Under the pieces are notes generated by a model. The model searched no databases and was not told where the DNA came from. It worked only from the letters and a program-made list of their open reading frames with translations. The position numbers and the translations under genes were made by a program. A stretch of DNA of 64,000 nt from Phycisphaeraceae bacterium (GTDB lineage: Bacteria > Planctomycetota > Phycisphaerae > Phycisphaerales > UBA1924), in assembly GCA_019636795.1 (NCBI GenBank), contig JAHBWW010000004.1:310001-374000 (forward strand), in the 5' to 3' direction. Shown here one piece after another: positions 46,454 through 54,978 of this stretch. Within the stretch, counting starts at the first letter, position 1, and each line of letters starts with the position of its first letter.

Positions 46454-47821
46454 TCAAGGCCGGTTGTTGTTCATCTGGATATCCATGATCATGCGGTCGA
46501 TGCGATCCACCACGCCATCGGCGTTGAGGTCGGCGCGCGGATGACGAACTTCAAAGCTCTGTTGAAAGACGAGGTCATCGGCGGCGTCGACGCGACCATC
46601 GCCGGTATAGTCGCCCAGCAGCGGGAACGGGAGCGCGTTCATGGTGAGCCGGGTTGGCCCGAAGGGGATATCGCCGGGTGTCCAGAACGCGTAGCAGTCG
46701 ACCAGGTATGAGTTCTGGACAAAGACGAGGTCATTGAGATACGCGGTGAAGACCCGCAGCGTCGAGTGAAGCCCCGGATCGACATCCGGCTCGACCAGAA
46801 ATCGCTCGTGCGCGCAGGACGCCTGATTGCGGACCTGTACCGTGAGCAGCAGACAGATCTTGAAGGCGCGGCCCGTGACATCGCGCACGGGGTCCGGGTC
46901 CAGCCACAGGTTGGGCGTGACATTGGCACAGCCCGAGTATGGATCCGCGGGGTTGCCGTTGCATCCGGTGTAGTCAATGAGCGGGCCTCTGGTGAACGCC
47001 CCGATGGCGACGTCGATCGCGCCGTAATATCGTGCCGCGCAGTCGCGAATGGTGTTTCCCGAAGCCTGGCAACTGACGATCTCGTCCATCGGTGCCCAGG
47101 CCGACCACATGGTGGGGCAGAGATAATCAACATCGCGCAGCCAGTTCTCGGGAGCCGCAGCCTTCTGCTTGAAGAAGTTGACCTTGCGGACGTATTCCTC
47201 GCTGGAAGTGCCGTTGCGTCTGCTGGTGACGATCCCGAAGAGACCAACGCTTGCTCCGGGCAGTGCTCGCTTGGTGACCATGGCGCACAGCCCGTACTGC
47301 TCCATCATGCGATTGACCAGCGCGTGCCCGGTCAGGCCGTTCCAATTGGTATGGAGGTAGTGATTGAGGAGCTTGTCGGGGTGGACAACGAGGTTCTCGC
47401 CTTCGATATCCATGATGACCAGGCCATTGAATCGTTCGGCAGGAACGAAGAAATAGGTGAGCCCGCTTCGGGGATCGACGGCTTGCTGGTAGTGATTGGG
47501 AAAGCGCTCGGCGATTTGGTTGTTCATGCGCCAGGTCAGGATTTCCTCTGTTCTGGTGAGGAATGTGTCCAGGTTGTAGACATTGTTCGAGGGAGTGCCG
47601 GCGACATACACGCTTCCGCCGAAGAGAAAGCTGTCGGTGCGGACCACGCCGTACATCTCCATGTTCTCTTCGGTCTTTCGCCCCTGGTGTGCGATGAAGA
47701 TGGAGCGATCGAACCCATGCCTGATCGGATTTTCAACCGGGGCCGCTTGTGCGGCAGCGGTGTTGGAACATAGGGCTGTAGTACAGGCGCTCGCGAGCGC
47801 GATTGCGGTAACAAACTTCAT
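46454..47821 (-). CDS. Secreted hypothetical protein with C-terminal EF-hand pair
   Basis: 455 residues. Signal peptide MKFVTAIALASACTTALCSNTAAAQA after AGGGGAA. The body contains HQGRKTEENMEMYGVVRTDSF, FVPAERFNGLVIMDIEG and several cysteines (YTGCNGNPADPYSGC); I recognise no family. The end has LLGDYTGDGRVDAADDLVFQQ and PRADLNADGVVDRIDRMIMDIQ, two calcium loops arranged like a dockerin, as in the 1070-residue protein at 28226. Probably exported and surface-linked. A 20-bp palindrome lies 47 bp upstream of the start. Confidence 0.78.
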   Translation of the reverse strand: MKFVTAIALASACTTALCSNTAAAQAAPVENPIRHGFDRSIFIAHQGRKTEENMEMYGVVRTDSFLFGGSVYVAGTPSNNVYNLDTFLTRTEEILTWRMNNQIAERFPNHYQQAVDPRSGLTYFFVPAERFNGLVIMDIEGENLVVHPDKLLNHYLHTNWNGLTGHALVNRMMEQYGLCAMVTKRALPGASVGLFGIVTSRRNGTSSEEYVRKVNFFKQKAAAPENWLRDVDYLCPTMWSAWAPMDEIVSCQASGNTIRDCAARYYGAIDVAIGAFTRGPLIDYTGCNGNPADPYSGCANVTPNLWLDPDPVRDVTGRAFKICLLLTVQVRNQASCAHERFLVEPDVDPGLHSTLRVFTAYLNDLVFVQNSYLVDCYAFWTPGDIPFGPTRLTMNALPFPLLGDYTGDGRVDAADDLVFQQSFEVRHPRADLNADGVVDRIDRMIMDIQMNNNRP

Positions 47822-48293
47822 GCTTCTGGTTCCCCTGTTCGAGCTGTGTGACGAATTCCCCGGCTCTGCGGCGGGCATGCCCGCCGCCGGTAAGATGGGA
47901 AGTCTACAGGATTTGTGAAACGGGCACAAGCCAGTTGCATCGTTGCGCACCAACTTCTGGCAGATTGAGGCTGACGCCCCGAACCTGACCGGCGGAATCT
48001 GCCTGAAAAACGGGTTTGTGCAACAGGCGGCTCGCTCGCTGCACTCATGATGGAGCGCTGAAGACGCGACCATCCCGCGTCCACCGGCACTCATGAATGC
48101 TCCATCACGCTCTATTCATCGCGCAGGGCCATCATCGCGCATCCGGCCTCATGCCTTGAGGACTGCCGCCAGCAGCGAAAAAAAACTTTTACATGACCTG
48201 AGAGATTCCGCCTCTTCGTGCAGAAGCCGGGTGCTGGGCCACTATGGGCCGGGCATCTCGCATTTCGCACACCGCAGACCAAAGGAGCCTTTC
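47822..48293. other. Divergent intergenic region with inverted repeats
   Basis: About 470 bp between the starts of two divergent exported-protein genes. It contains the perfect palindrome at 47868-47887. It also contains a distant inverted repeat, TGATGGAGC (48049-48057) and GCTCCATCA (48100-48108), that encloses GACGCG/CGCGTC. There is no coding frame that I trust, although an open frame runs into the downstream gene. Confidence 0.5.
47868..47887. promoter_or_regulatory. Perfect 20-bp palindrome upstream of the exported-protein gene
   Basis: GCGGCGGGCATGCCCGCCGC is a perfect 20-bp palindrome. On the minus strand it lies 47-66 bases ahead of the ATG at 47821, a good place for an operator; it could also form a hairpin in the leader. 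Confidence 0.4.
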
Positions 48294-49004
48294 ATGCAGA
48301 TTTCATCGATTGTCACCATCGTGCTCGCTGCCGCGTCGTTCTCGGCTTCGGCCCAGCCGCTGACCGGTGCCGGCACCCACATGCCGCTCTCGACGCCGAT
48401 TCAGGTCCCTCAGCCGGGCGTCGTGCACACGATCGGCGGCGTCGTGCACCCCACATCCTTCACGGGAACCTGGTCGGCTCCGGTACTCTGGGGCTGGCAG
48501 GGCACGTTCAGCGCCTTCGGTCCTGTGCCCAACAACACCAACGCGGGCGTAACGCGTTACCTGTTCGGCGGGCTCAACGCCGGCAACCTCCCGGCGGGCA
48601 CCTTCTTCAACTTCGGCGATGTCGATGGCGGCTCGGGCGGGGGCGAGACGTTCCGGTTGCTGGCAACCGATGCCGGCGGCGCAGCGATCACGACGCCGTG
48701 GCTCAGTGTGCCTCAATATGTCTGGGGATTTGGTCGCGACAGCGGCAATCCCGACCTGCTCGACATGCCCGGCTGGTCGTTCAATGCGGTGACCGGAGAA
48801 TACCTCATCGACGGCTCGACGGTGACGCTCTTCAATCCGGCGATTACAGTCACGCTGATGTCACTTGTCGCGATCGACTCGCTGACGGTCATCAAGTCGA
48901 GCACGTTCAACGGCTTTTCGCTCGCAGCCCCGATCGTGCCCGCCCCGGCGAGCGCGGCGCTCGTGCTGTCGGGCGGGCTGCTCGCACTGCGTCGTCGGCG
49001 CTGA
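48294..49004 (+). CDS. Exported protein with C-terminal PEP-CTERM-like sorting tail
   Basis: 236 residues. Signal peptide MQISSIVTIVLAAASFSASA with AAAGGAG eight bases upstream. The body is rich in Gly, Thr and Phe with no known motif. The end VPAPASAALVLSGGLLALRRRR has the three parts of a PEP-CTERM-like sorting signal (short proline motif, hydrophobic helix, arginine cluster). The protein is likely processed by an exosortase-type enzyme, which is not seen in the window. Confidence 0.82.
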   Translation: MQISSIVTIVLAAASFSASAQPLTGAGTHMPLSTPIQVPQPGVVHTIGGVVHPTSFTGTWSAPVLWGWQGTFSAFGPVPNNTNAGVTRYLFGGLNAGNLPAGTFFNFGDVDGGSGGGETFRLLATDAGGAAITTPWLSVPQYVWGFGRDSGNPDLLDMPGWSFNAVTGEYLIDGSTVTLFNPAITVTLMSLVAIDSLTVIKSSTFNGFSLAAPIVPAPASAALVLSGGLLALRRRR

Positions 49005-49030
49005 AGATCGGTCTGCTTTCGCAGCGCAAG

Positions 49031-49066
49031 GCACAACGCGGCCCCAGGTGCAGGGCCGCGTTGTGC
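49031..49066. terminator. Strong hairpin, likely bidirectional terminator
   Basis: Arms GCACAACGCGGCCC and GGGCCGCGTTGTGC are a perfect 14-bp stem around an 8-base loop, 27 bp after the exported-protein gene. No T-run follows. It may serve both converging genes. Confidence 0.65.
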
Positions 49067-49135
49067 TTGCATTCAAAATCGTGTCTCCCCGCGCTCGACT
49101 GCTCGCTGCGCGTACGGGGTTGATTGCGTGGCGCG

Positions 49136-49801
49136 TCAGGCAGCCAGCCCGATGGCCGTGCCGACGCTCACGCTCATGCCGCCGAGTCCGAAGCGAACGA
49201 TGAGGCTGGTCGAATCCACTCGGAAGTCTTCACGGCGGGCCTGCACGTAATATTCGATGCTCGTCGAGTTTTCCGGGATGGTTTCGTCTTCGTAGAACTT
49301 GTTGTCGGTCGAATCGAGCAGTGTGAAGGTGCTGGTGCCGCCGATGCGGCGATAGATGCTGAAGTACGCGTTCTGACTGACCGAGCCCTTCCAGGTGATG
49401 CGCAGTGCGCCGGTCACGGGGTTGATCGTGACGCCCAGGCTGGTCGGCTGCTCGGGCGGCCCGGCGGGGGTGGGGGATGCGGGCTGCGGGATCGAGGCTA
49501 CGGCGTACACGTTCGGATTGTTGGTGATCTCGGCCTCGACCTTGATGGCCTTGACCATGTCGCCGCCGAAAGCGCGCAGCGCGTCGGTGGCGATGTGATA
49601 GTTGAGGGTCGCATCCTTCGATGAGATGCGTGATGCGATCGCGGCGGTGTGGGCAGCCTGGGCTGTGTTCAGCAGGGACGCCAGTTCGGCGATTTGTTGA
49701 GCACTGAGCCCTATATCTGAAGCCGAAGCGCCCCACTTGGCGATGCGGGCCATGAAGAAGGCGATGAGGTCTTCGCGACTACTTGGTAACACTGCGGCCA
49801 T
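49136..49801 (-). CDS. Hypothetical protein with C-terminal Ig/fibronectin-like domain
   Basis: 221 residues, no signal peptide. N-terminal helical part (REDLIAFFMARIAKWGAS, NTAQAAHTAAIASRISSKDATLNYHI) then a Pro-rich hinge (PQPASPTPAGPPEQP) and a beta-rich domain (GALRITWKGSVSQNAYFSIYRR) like an Ig or fibronectin type III fold. AAGGAG lies eight bases upstream of the ATG. Unknown function; it lies just beyond the Rhs remnant and may be an unrelated chromosomal gene. Confidence 0.72.
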   Translation of the reverse strand: MAAVLPSSREDLIAFFMARIAKWGASASDIGLSAQQIAELASLLNTAQAAHTAAIASRISSKDATLNYHIATDALRAFGGDMVKAIKVEAEITNNPNVYAVASIPQPASPTPAGPPEQPTSLGVTINPVTGALRITWKGSVSQNAYFSIYRRIGGTSTFTLLDSTDNKFYEDETIPENSTSIEYYVQARREDFRVDSTSLIVRFGLGGMSVSVGTAIGLAA

Positions 49802-50218
49802 GATGAATCTCCTTCAAGAGCGTGTTCGATGCCGCCGAGTTGCGACATGCTACTGCATCGGAGCCTGCGCATCGCGACTGAAGTGCGATTGAATGATCTT
49901 GAGGAAGTTTTTGGAGCAAGCAGCCCAGTCCTGCGGCCAGCCCCCCAGGTGTGGGCGGGTGGTTGCCATGTTGGAAATAAGGAACGGGCAGCGATGTGGC
50001 CAGAGCGTGATGTGAACGCAATCCCCCAGTCCCGGCCCCTTTCCCACGATCGCGCTGCACCAGGTACACTGGCCGCCATGCCCTCTGGCACCCGATGGAC
50101 CGAACCCGAACTCGTGCAAGCACTCTCGCCGTCGAGGTCCATGTCGGCAGGATGAAGCCCGAACGGCACGCCGGATAACCCGTTGGGTGTGTCATTGGCA
50201 GTGGACATCCTCTCCCAC
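49802..50218. other. Non-coding stretch with Rhs remnant
   Basis: About 415 bp. It holds the 48-bp Rhs remnant at 50126-50173. The rest is unassigned and gives no frame that I can support on either strand. Confidence 0.5.
50126..50173 (-). repeat. 48-bp remnant of an Rhs core
   Basis: Identical to part of the Rhs core at 51719-51768 (coding GVPFGLHPADMDLDG). It follows the immunity-like gene by 45 bp, in the same relation as the other cassettes, so a fifth cassette was probably here and decayed or was deleted. Confidence 0.7.
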
Positions 50219-50704
50219 CTATTGCACTTCCGCATAGTCCACTTTGACGTTCTGCTTCTGCAACGCGTTAATGAAGGCGTGCGCGTGCATTCCCTCTCTA
50301 AAGTATAAAAAGATGCAGGTTGTATCAAACATGTGAATTTCTGTCTCCACAGGCCAGTTCAAGAACCTCGGTTGCTCCTCTGTTGCCGCAATTTTTATGC
50401 CGTCCGTTGTCGTGACATTATGGTCAACGCCGGCCAGTACACCACTGAGGAACTGGTCAATATCCTCTACAGGGGTCACAGCATCTACTGTGGCCCCCAA
50501 TACAATACTGCCGATCAGTACGTCACCGCCCGCCAGTGGAGACCCGCGCGACGACGTTGCCGAGACATCGGAACAAATCCAAAGTAATGGTCCCAGGATA
50601 TCATCAACCACTCGCATGACGGCTGCGACCTGGGCCCCGGTGCAGAAGAAGGGCTCATCCGACAGTTGTCTCAACCCCAACGGTGGAATACGAATCTCGA
50701 TCAT
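50219..50704 (-). CDS. Putative immunity protein of Rhs cassette A
   Basis: 161 residues, no known family. The ATG is at 50704, 22 bp after the Rhs-A stop. Sequence is less GC-rich than the Rhs core and has no signal peptide, as expected for cytoplasmic immunity proteins. It is named from position only: immediately downstream of a Rhs gene with a polymorphic C-terminus. Confidence 0.55.
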   Translation of the reverse strand: MIEIRIPPLGLRQLSDEPFFCTGAQVAAVMRVVDDILGPLLWICSDVSATSSRGSPLAGGDVLIGSIVLGATVDAVTPVEDIDQFLSGVLAGVDHNVTTTDGIKIAATEEQPRFLNWPVETEIHMFDTTCIFLYFREGMHAHAFINALQKQNVKVDYAEVQ

Positions 50705-50726
50705 GTGGGGGCTCGATCTCTTTGGT

Positions 50727-52049
50727 TTACGGGTTCTTTGGGTCGAACGGCTTGGGACCCTGTCGTTTTGGACCAGATGGAGTTGGTGTCCAGGGATGCT
50801 GATGGGGATTGGGATGCAGATTAGGACGGCCGTGATCAGTGAAGTCAATGTCACGAACGGGACAGTTGGGATCCGTTCCCCACTCGCGACCCTGCGTATA
50901 GACTCCTCGTCGTCCCTCCTTCCGTATGACTTGAGTATGTGGCCTGCCGATGGAGGCTGGGTCCGGTATAGGGAAGCCTGTACCGGGTGCTTTCGGAAAC
51001 ACACCTTTGGTTGGTGGCAGGCCAACATTTGGTGTCAGCTTGTTCCCACCCGGTATGGGATTCAGAGAACACAGGGTGGTCGTACAAGCGTTGACGATGC
51101 TCCCATCCGGATTCCAGAGCTCCAAACCCACTGTCAATGGGATCGTGATCACATCGGCGCCAGGGATGTAGTCGCAGCACGCAAGCGCATCTTGGATCTC
51201 TCGTATGGCCCCGGGATCGCGCGAATCGTCGATGACCTCTTGAATCGACCGTTTCCCGGTGAACACGTCGTCCCAATAGTCGATCACGACATCGACGCCG
51301 TCTCTCATGTCGTGCCACCAGTCCTTGACGCCGTCAAAGATTCCGGAGACAGCGAACAACCCCATCGGGTCCAACCGCGCGAAGGCCGCTAAAAATACGT
51401 ACTCATACAAGTTGGCGGAGCCGCTGGCATAATCAATCGGATCCCTCGTCAGCCATCTCCCCGTCGCTGGCTCATACACCCGGTTCCGCACATGATACTT
51501 CGAGATGAACCGGTCCCACCGGTACCCCGCGTAGCCGATGCGGTTGTCGGTTGTGCTGCGGCTCAGGTTGCCGCGGCCGAGGCTCTCCCCGGCCGTGTAC
51601 AGCGACGCGAACGCCACGTAGTCCGTCGAATCCACCACGCCGTCATGGTTGAAGTCCACGAGCACATGGTAGCCGCCGTTGTACAGCGCGGTGAACTTCG
51701 TGAAGTCCGCCCCGTCGACATCGCCGTCGAGGTCCATGTCGGCAGGATGAAGCCCGAACGGCACGCCGTAAGCCGAGTAATGCACCCGCTCGACGGCCGA
51801 CCCGTCGTCGGCGATCAGCTGCACCACATCCTGGTGCCAGTCCTGCAGGTAATAGACCCGTTCCTCGAGCACGCCGTCCGACGCGAACAGCCAGGTCTCA
51901 GCCGGGTCCGAGTTCGACGTGCTCGTCGCGTCGCGGTCACGGAGGACGACCGCGTCGATGTACGACGCCGTCCCGAAGCCGCCATCGCCCGCAGCGTGAT
52001 ACACGATGGTCTCCTCACATTCGCGCGAGCGGGCGGGGCATTGAAACAC
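50727..52049 (-). CDS. Orphan Rhs protein with polymorphic C-terminus (cassette A)
   Basis: 440 residues, a truncated Rhs/YD protein. The YD core (about residues 15-200) has RVYYLQDWHQDVVQLIADDG, GYAGYRWDRFISKYHVRNRVYEPATGRWL and the DPMGLFAVSG hinge. A pair of EF-hand loops (DMDLDGDVDGAD, DFNHDGVVDSTD) lies inside the core. A pre-toxin segment follows (RSIQEVIDDSRD to LNPIPGG), then a unique end. The end contains VIRKEGRRGVYTQGREWG, VRDIDFTDHGRPNLHPNPHQHPW, a histidine-rich signature like nuclease-type polymorphic toxins. No signal peptide: homology to the other core begins at 52008, just after the TPR gene. GAGGAG seven bases before an in-frame GTG at 52004 could allow translation. Confidence 0.78.
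   Translation of the reverse strand: MFQCPARSRECEETIVYHAAGDGGFGTASYIDAVVLRDRDATSTSNSDPAETWLFASDGVLEERVYYLQDWHQDVVQLIADDGSAVERVHYSAYGVPFGLHPADMDLDGDVDGADFTKFTALYNGGYHVLVDFNHDGVVDSTDYVAFASLYTAGESLGRGNLSRSTTDNRIGYAGYRWDRFISKYHVRNRVYEPATGRWLTRDPIDYASGSANLYEYVFLAAFARLDPMGLFAVSGIFDGVKDWWHDMRDGVDVVIDYWDDVFTGKRSIQEVIDDSRDPGAIREIQDALACCDYIPGADVITIPLTVGLELWNPDGSIVNACTTTLCSLNPIPGGNKLTPNVGLPPTKGVFPKAPGTGFPIPDPASIGRPHTQVIRKEGRRGVYTQGREWGTDPNCPVRDIDFTDHGRPNLHPNPHQHPWTPTPSGPKRQGPKPFDPKNP
51047..52008 (-). repeat. 962-bp direct repeat, copy A
   Basis: Near-identical to 53367-54329, offset 2321 bp. It covers the Rhs core, EF-hand pair and pre-toxin segment. Differences are scattered point changes. Confidence 0.85.
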
Positions 52050-52104
52050 TGCTCGCAGAAGCGACGATGCTGCAATCCCGAGTGAAGTGGGTCATGCGTC
52101 CATC

Positions 52105-53022
52105 TTATTCCGTCCCACAATTGTACGCGGATAAGAATACTCTAATATGATCGGCAAGCCTCCCTAGACCCAAGATATCAAGCTGAGTTGCATATGCCCT
52201 CAACTCATGATGTCCCATTAAGCCACTGGTGAACGACGCCATGCCATTCCGCACTACCCACGAGGTGTTCTCGGTTTCCGAAAAAAAATGGAGCGACATG
52301 TTTTTGATAGCCTCTGATCCAACCACAGCCGCAAGTGCAAAGTGAACTCGTGCCTCCTCGATGCGGCCTAATCGCCAACATTGATCGGCCAATACTGCTC
52401 GGGCAGTCGCCTCCAAAGGATGCGCATTCAAGGCTGCTTCTAGCAAAACTACTGCTTGCGATGAGACTCCATCGCGTGAAGCCAAGAGGTACGCCAGTTG
52501 CTCAGCCGCGAAGACATTGTTGCTATTTCTGGCCAAAGCAAGTTCATACAACCGAATGGCCCGTGGTGGATCGGAATGACTGTATACCCAGTACGCCAGA
52601 TTTGCCATCGCTTCGTCATCGGCAGCATCAAGGCATAGCGCTTCTTCGAAAGCAGCCTTCGCCTTCTCGATTTTATCCGCACGACCATACAGTGTGCCGA
52701 GAATGACTAGCCGTGGTCCAAAGGGCATCGCCGCGACAGAATGTTCGAGTGCAAGTATCTGCGCATCGACCAGTGAATGCATGGCAGCGACATTTGCTAC
52801 AGCACCCCACGTTCGAGCCTTGCAAGAACCGCTGAGAGAATCGGCGCCGCACGCGACAGATGCCGCGAACACAGCTCGGTACAATTCATTGTCATTTCCG
52901 CTTGCACTGAGGGGGTCACCAGCCAAGTCTAGATCAAGCAGCCCCACGGATGCCGATATTGCGGACATCATGTCACATTCATGAGTTGCTCGCTCAAGTT
53001 GGATCTGTAAAGTCTCGCTCAC
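52105..53022 (-). CDS. TPR-type protein, putative immunity partner of cassette B
   Basis: 305 residues of helical repeats: KAKAAFEEALCLDAADDEAMANLAYW and RAIRLYELALARNSNNVFAAEQLAYLLA (each shown in part) are TPR-like. I choose the GTG at 53022 because GTGA overlaps the stop of the frame-restored Rhs-B (53019-53021). That overlap suggests the two were translated together and would make this its immunity or carrier protein. No signal peptide. A TPR immunity role is inferred. Confidence 0.6.
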   Translation of the reverse strand: MSETLQIQLERATHECDMMSAISASVGLLDLDLAGDPLSASGNDNELYRAVFAASVACGADSLSGSCKARTWGAVANVAAMHSLVDAQILALEHSVAAMPFGPRLVILGTLYGRADKIEKAKAAFEEALCLDAADDEAMANLAYWVYSHSDPPRAIRLYELALARNSNNVFAAEQLAYLLASRDGVSSQAVVLLEAALNAHPLEATARAVLADQCWRLGRIEEARVHFALAAVVGSEAIKNMSLHFFSETENTSWVVRNGMASFTSGLMGHHELRAYATQLDILGLGRLADHIRVFLSAYNCGTE

Positions 53023-54463
53023 TTCTCTTGATCCCGTAGAAAATCCTGCAGGTCTTTGGCATCCTTCTGCTTCGATTTTTGAGTGCTCTCGATTCCGCAA
53101 CTACCCTGCTGTCGAGCACGCCGCTGGGCTTCTAAAATCTCTTCGTACTGTTGTCCTGGTTCCTTCAAACTGCCGTCTGGATTACGACCCGATCCAGGAT
53201 GTTTCGGCTTGCCCCCCGAGCCCGGGGCGTCGACCTTCGGCGATCGTTTTGGATTGGGAAATCCACCTGGAGTGCCCGTCGGACCCCCGGGGGGGGACCG
53301 AATCCAGGATTATTTGGCACCAAGCCCTGGGAAGGAGGAAGCCCAGCTTTCGGCTTTAGTTTTCCACCACCCGGTATGGGATTCAGAGAATACAGGGTGG
53401 TCGTACAAGCGTTGACGATGCTCCCATCCGGATTCCAGAGCTCCAAACCCACTGTCAATGGGATCGTGATCACATCGGCGCCAGGGATGTAGTCGCAGCA
53501 CGCAAGCGCATCTTGGATCTCTCGTATGGCCCCGGGATCGCGCGAATCGTCGATGACCTCTTGAATCGACCGTTTCCCGGTGAACACGTCGTCCCAATAG
53601 TCGATCACGACATCGACGCCGTCTCTCATGTCGTGCCACCAGTCCTTGACGCCGTCAAAGATTCCGGAGACAGCGAACAACCCCATCGGGTCCAGCCGCG
53701 CGAAGGCCGCTAAAAATACGTACTCATACAGGTTGGCGGAGCCGCTGGCATAATCAATCGGATCCCTCGTCAGCCATCTGCCCGTCGCGGGATCAAAGAC
53801 CCGGTTCCGCACATGATACTTCGAGATGAACCGGTCCCACCGGTACCCCGCGTAGCCGATGCGGTTGTCGGTTGTGCTGCGGCTCAGGTTGCCGCGGCCG
53901 AGGCTCTCCCCGGCCGTGTACAGCGACGCGAACGCCACGTAGTCCGTCGAATCCACCACGCCGTCATGGTTGAAGTCCACGAGCACATGGTAGCCGCCGT
54001 TGTACAGCGCGGTGAACTTCGTGAAGTCCGCCCCGTCGACATTGCCGTCGAGGTCCATGTCGGCAGGATGAAGCCCGAACGGCACGCCGTAAGCCGAGTA
54101 ATGCACCCGCTCGACGGCCGACCCGTCGTCGGCGATCAGCTGCACCACATCCTGGTGCCAGTCCTGCAGGTAGTAGACCCGCTCCTCGAGGACGCCGTCC
54201 GACGCGAACAGCCAGGTCTCAGCCGGGTCCGAGTTCGACGTGCTCGTCGCGTCGCGGTCACGGAGGACGACCGCGTCGATGTACGACGCCGTCCCGAAAC
54301 CCCCGTCGCCCGCAGCGTGATACACGATGACTTCCTTGGGGTCAGAGTCGAGCGTGAGACTGCCGCCGGACTCGACCGCCCGGTAGGTTTCGATGATCCG
54401 CCAGCGTTCATATGTCCCATGCGCCGTTAGCCCCGGTTTCTCCGTCCGCTCGATTTTACCCAC
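53019..54463 (-). pseudogene. Orphan Rhs protein of cassette B, frameshifted in a C8 tract
   Basis: Rhs core, EF-hand pair and pre-toxin segment are nearly identical to cassette A. In the given sequence the frame breaks at the C8 tract (minus strand; around 53291) and stops at 53165. If one C is added (or two removed) the frame runs on to 53021 and gives a sensible end: GTPGGFPNPKRSPKVDAPG, then KHPGSGRNPDGSLKEPGQQYEE and LEAQRRARQQGSCG. That end is unlike cassette A. The gene is 5' truncated; homology starts near TYERWRIIETYRAV (about 54430) and I list a GTG at 54463. It may be a sequencing error or a real phase-variable tract. Confidence 0.6.
53367..54329 (-). repeat. 962-bp direct repeat, copy B
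   Basis: Near-identical to 51047-52008 (offset 2321 bp). Confidence 0.85.
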
Positions 54464-54789
54464 TTGCTTAGCACATCGTAGTTTCCCAAATGCGGAGAGC
54501 GCCCCGACTCTTGCCTCTTCCAGAAGAGAACCCACCGAGCAATAATCAGGAACAGATCAGTTTCATTGGTGGTAGCGGGTTCAAGAAAATAGCCTCGGCC
54601 GCCCTGTACACGAAGACGGTATCGCATGCCCTGTTCGTCCCAGCACCAATGCACTTCATCGTCAAGATCCTGTTGCTCATGCCAGACCAAATCTCCAAGT
54701 CCTTCAATCACACGGATCGTTCCCTCATCAGGCAGGAGAACAAATAGCGGCAGGGGCAGGGTGTCGCATTTTCGGTTGTCGTGTGTCAT
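54427..54789 (-). CDS. Hypothetical small protein, orphan immunity candidate
   Basis: 120 residues from the ATG at 54789. LFVLLPDEGTIRVIEGLGDLVW and HWCWDEQGMRYRLRVQGG, then a hydrophobic FLIIARWVLFWK segment. No family known. It sits between the cassette C immunity gene and the start of Rhs-B, so it may be the immunity gene of a lost cassette or a second partner of cassette C. It overlaps the Rhs-B 5' end. Confidence 0.5.
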   Translation of the reverse strand: MTHDNRKCDTLPLPLFVLLPDEGTIRVIEGLGDLVWHEQQDLDDEVHWCWDEQGMRYRLRVQGGRGYFLEPATTNETDLFLIIARWVLFWKRQESGRSPHLGNYDVLSKWVKSSGRRNRG

Positions 54790-54852
54790 AGCATTGTTAC
54801 CTAGAACCACCAGTCCCATGGAAGGTGCCGACCGATCCCCTTGCCAGGCACA

Positions 54853-54905
54853 GGCGGGGTGGCACGGGTGGCGTGAATCAACGGTTGCGGTCGGTGCCAC
54901 CCGCC
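54853..54905. other. Imperfect inverted repeat in the cassette array
   Basis: GGCGGGGTGGCAC (54853-54865) and GTGCCACCCGCC (54894-54905) pair with one bulged G around a 28-base loop. It lies in the gap between two cassettes and could be a terminator or the trace of a mobile element. Confidence 0.4.
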
Positions 54906-54978
54906 GAACCTCGGCCGCGGCATCCGAGTCCTCGCGCCGGCGGCCAGTCCGAATTTCCGAAACCGAGCAAAGGTTCCT

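Noticed and set aside
49711-50328. Long open frame crossing the Rhs remnant
   Set aside because: It fuses the 48-bp remnant to unrelated sequence and lacks coding character outside the remnant.
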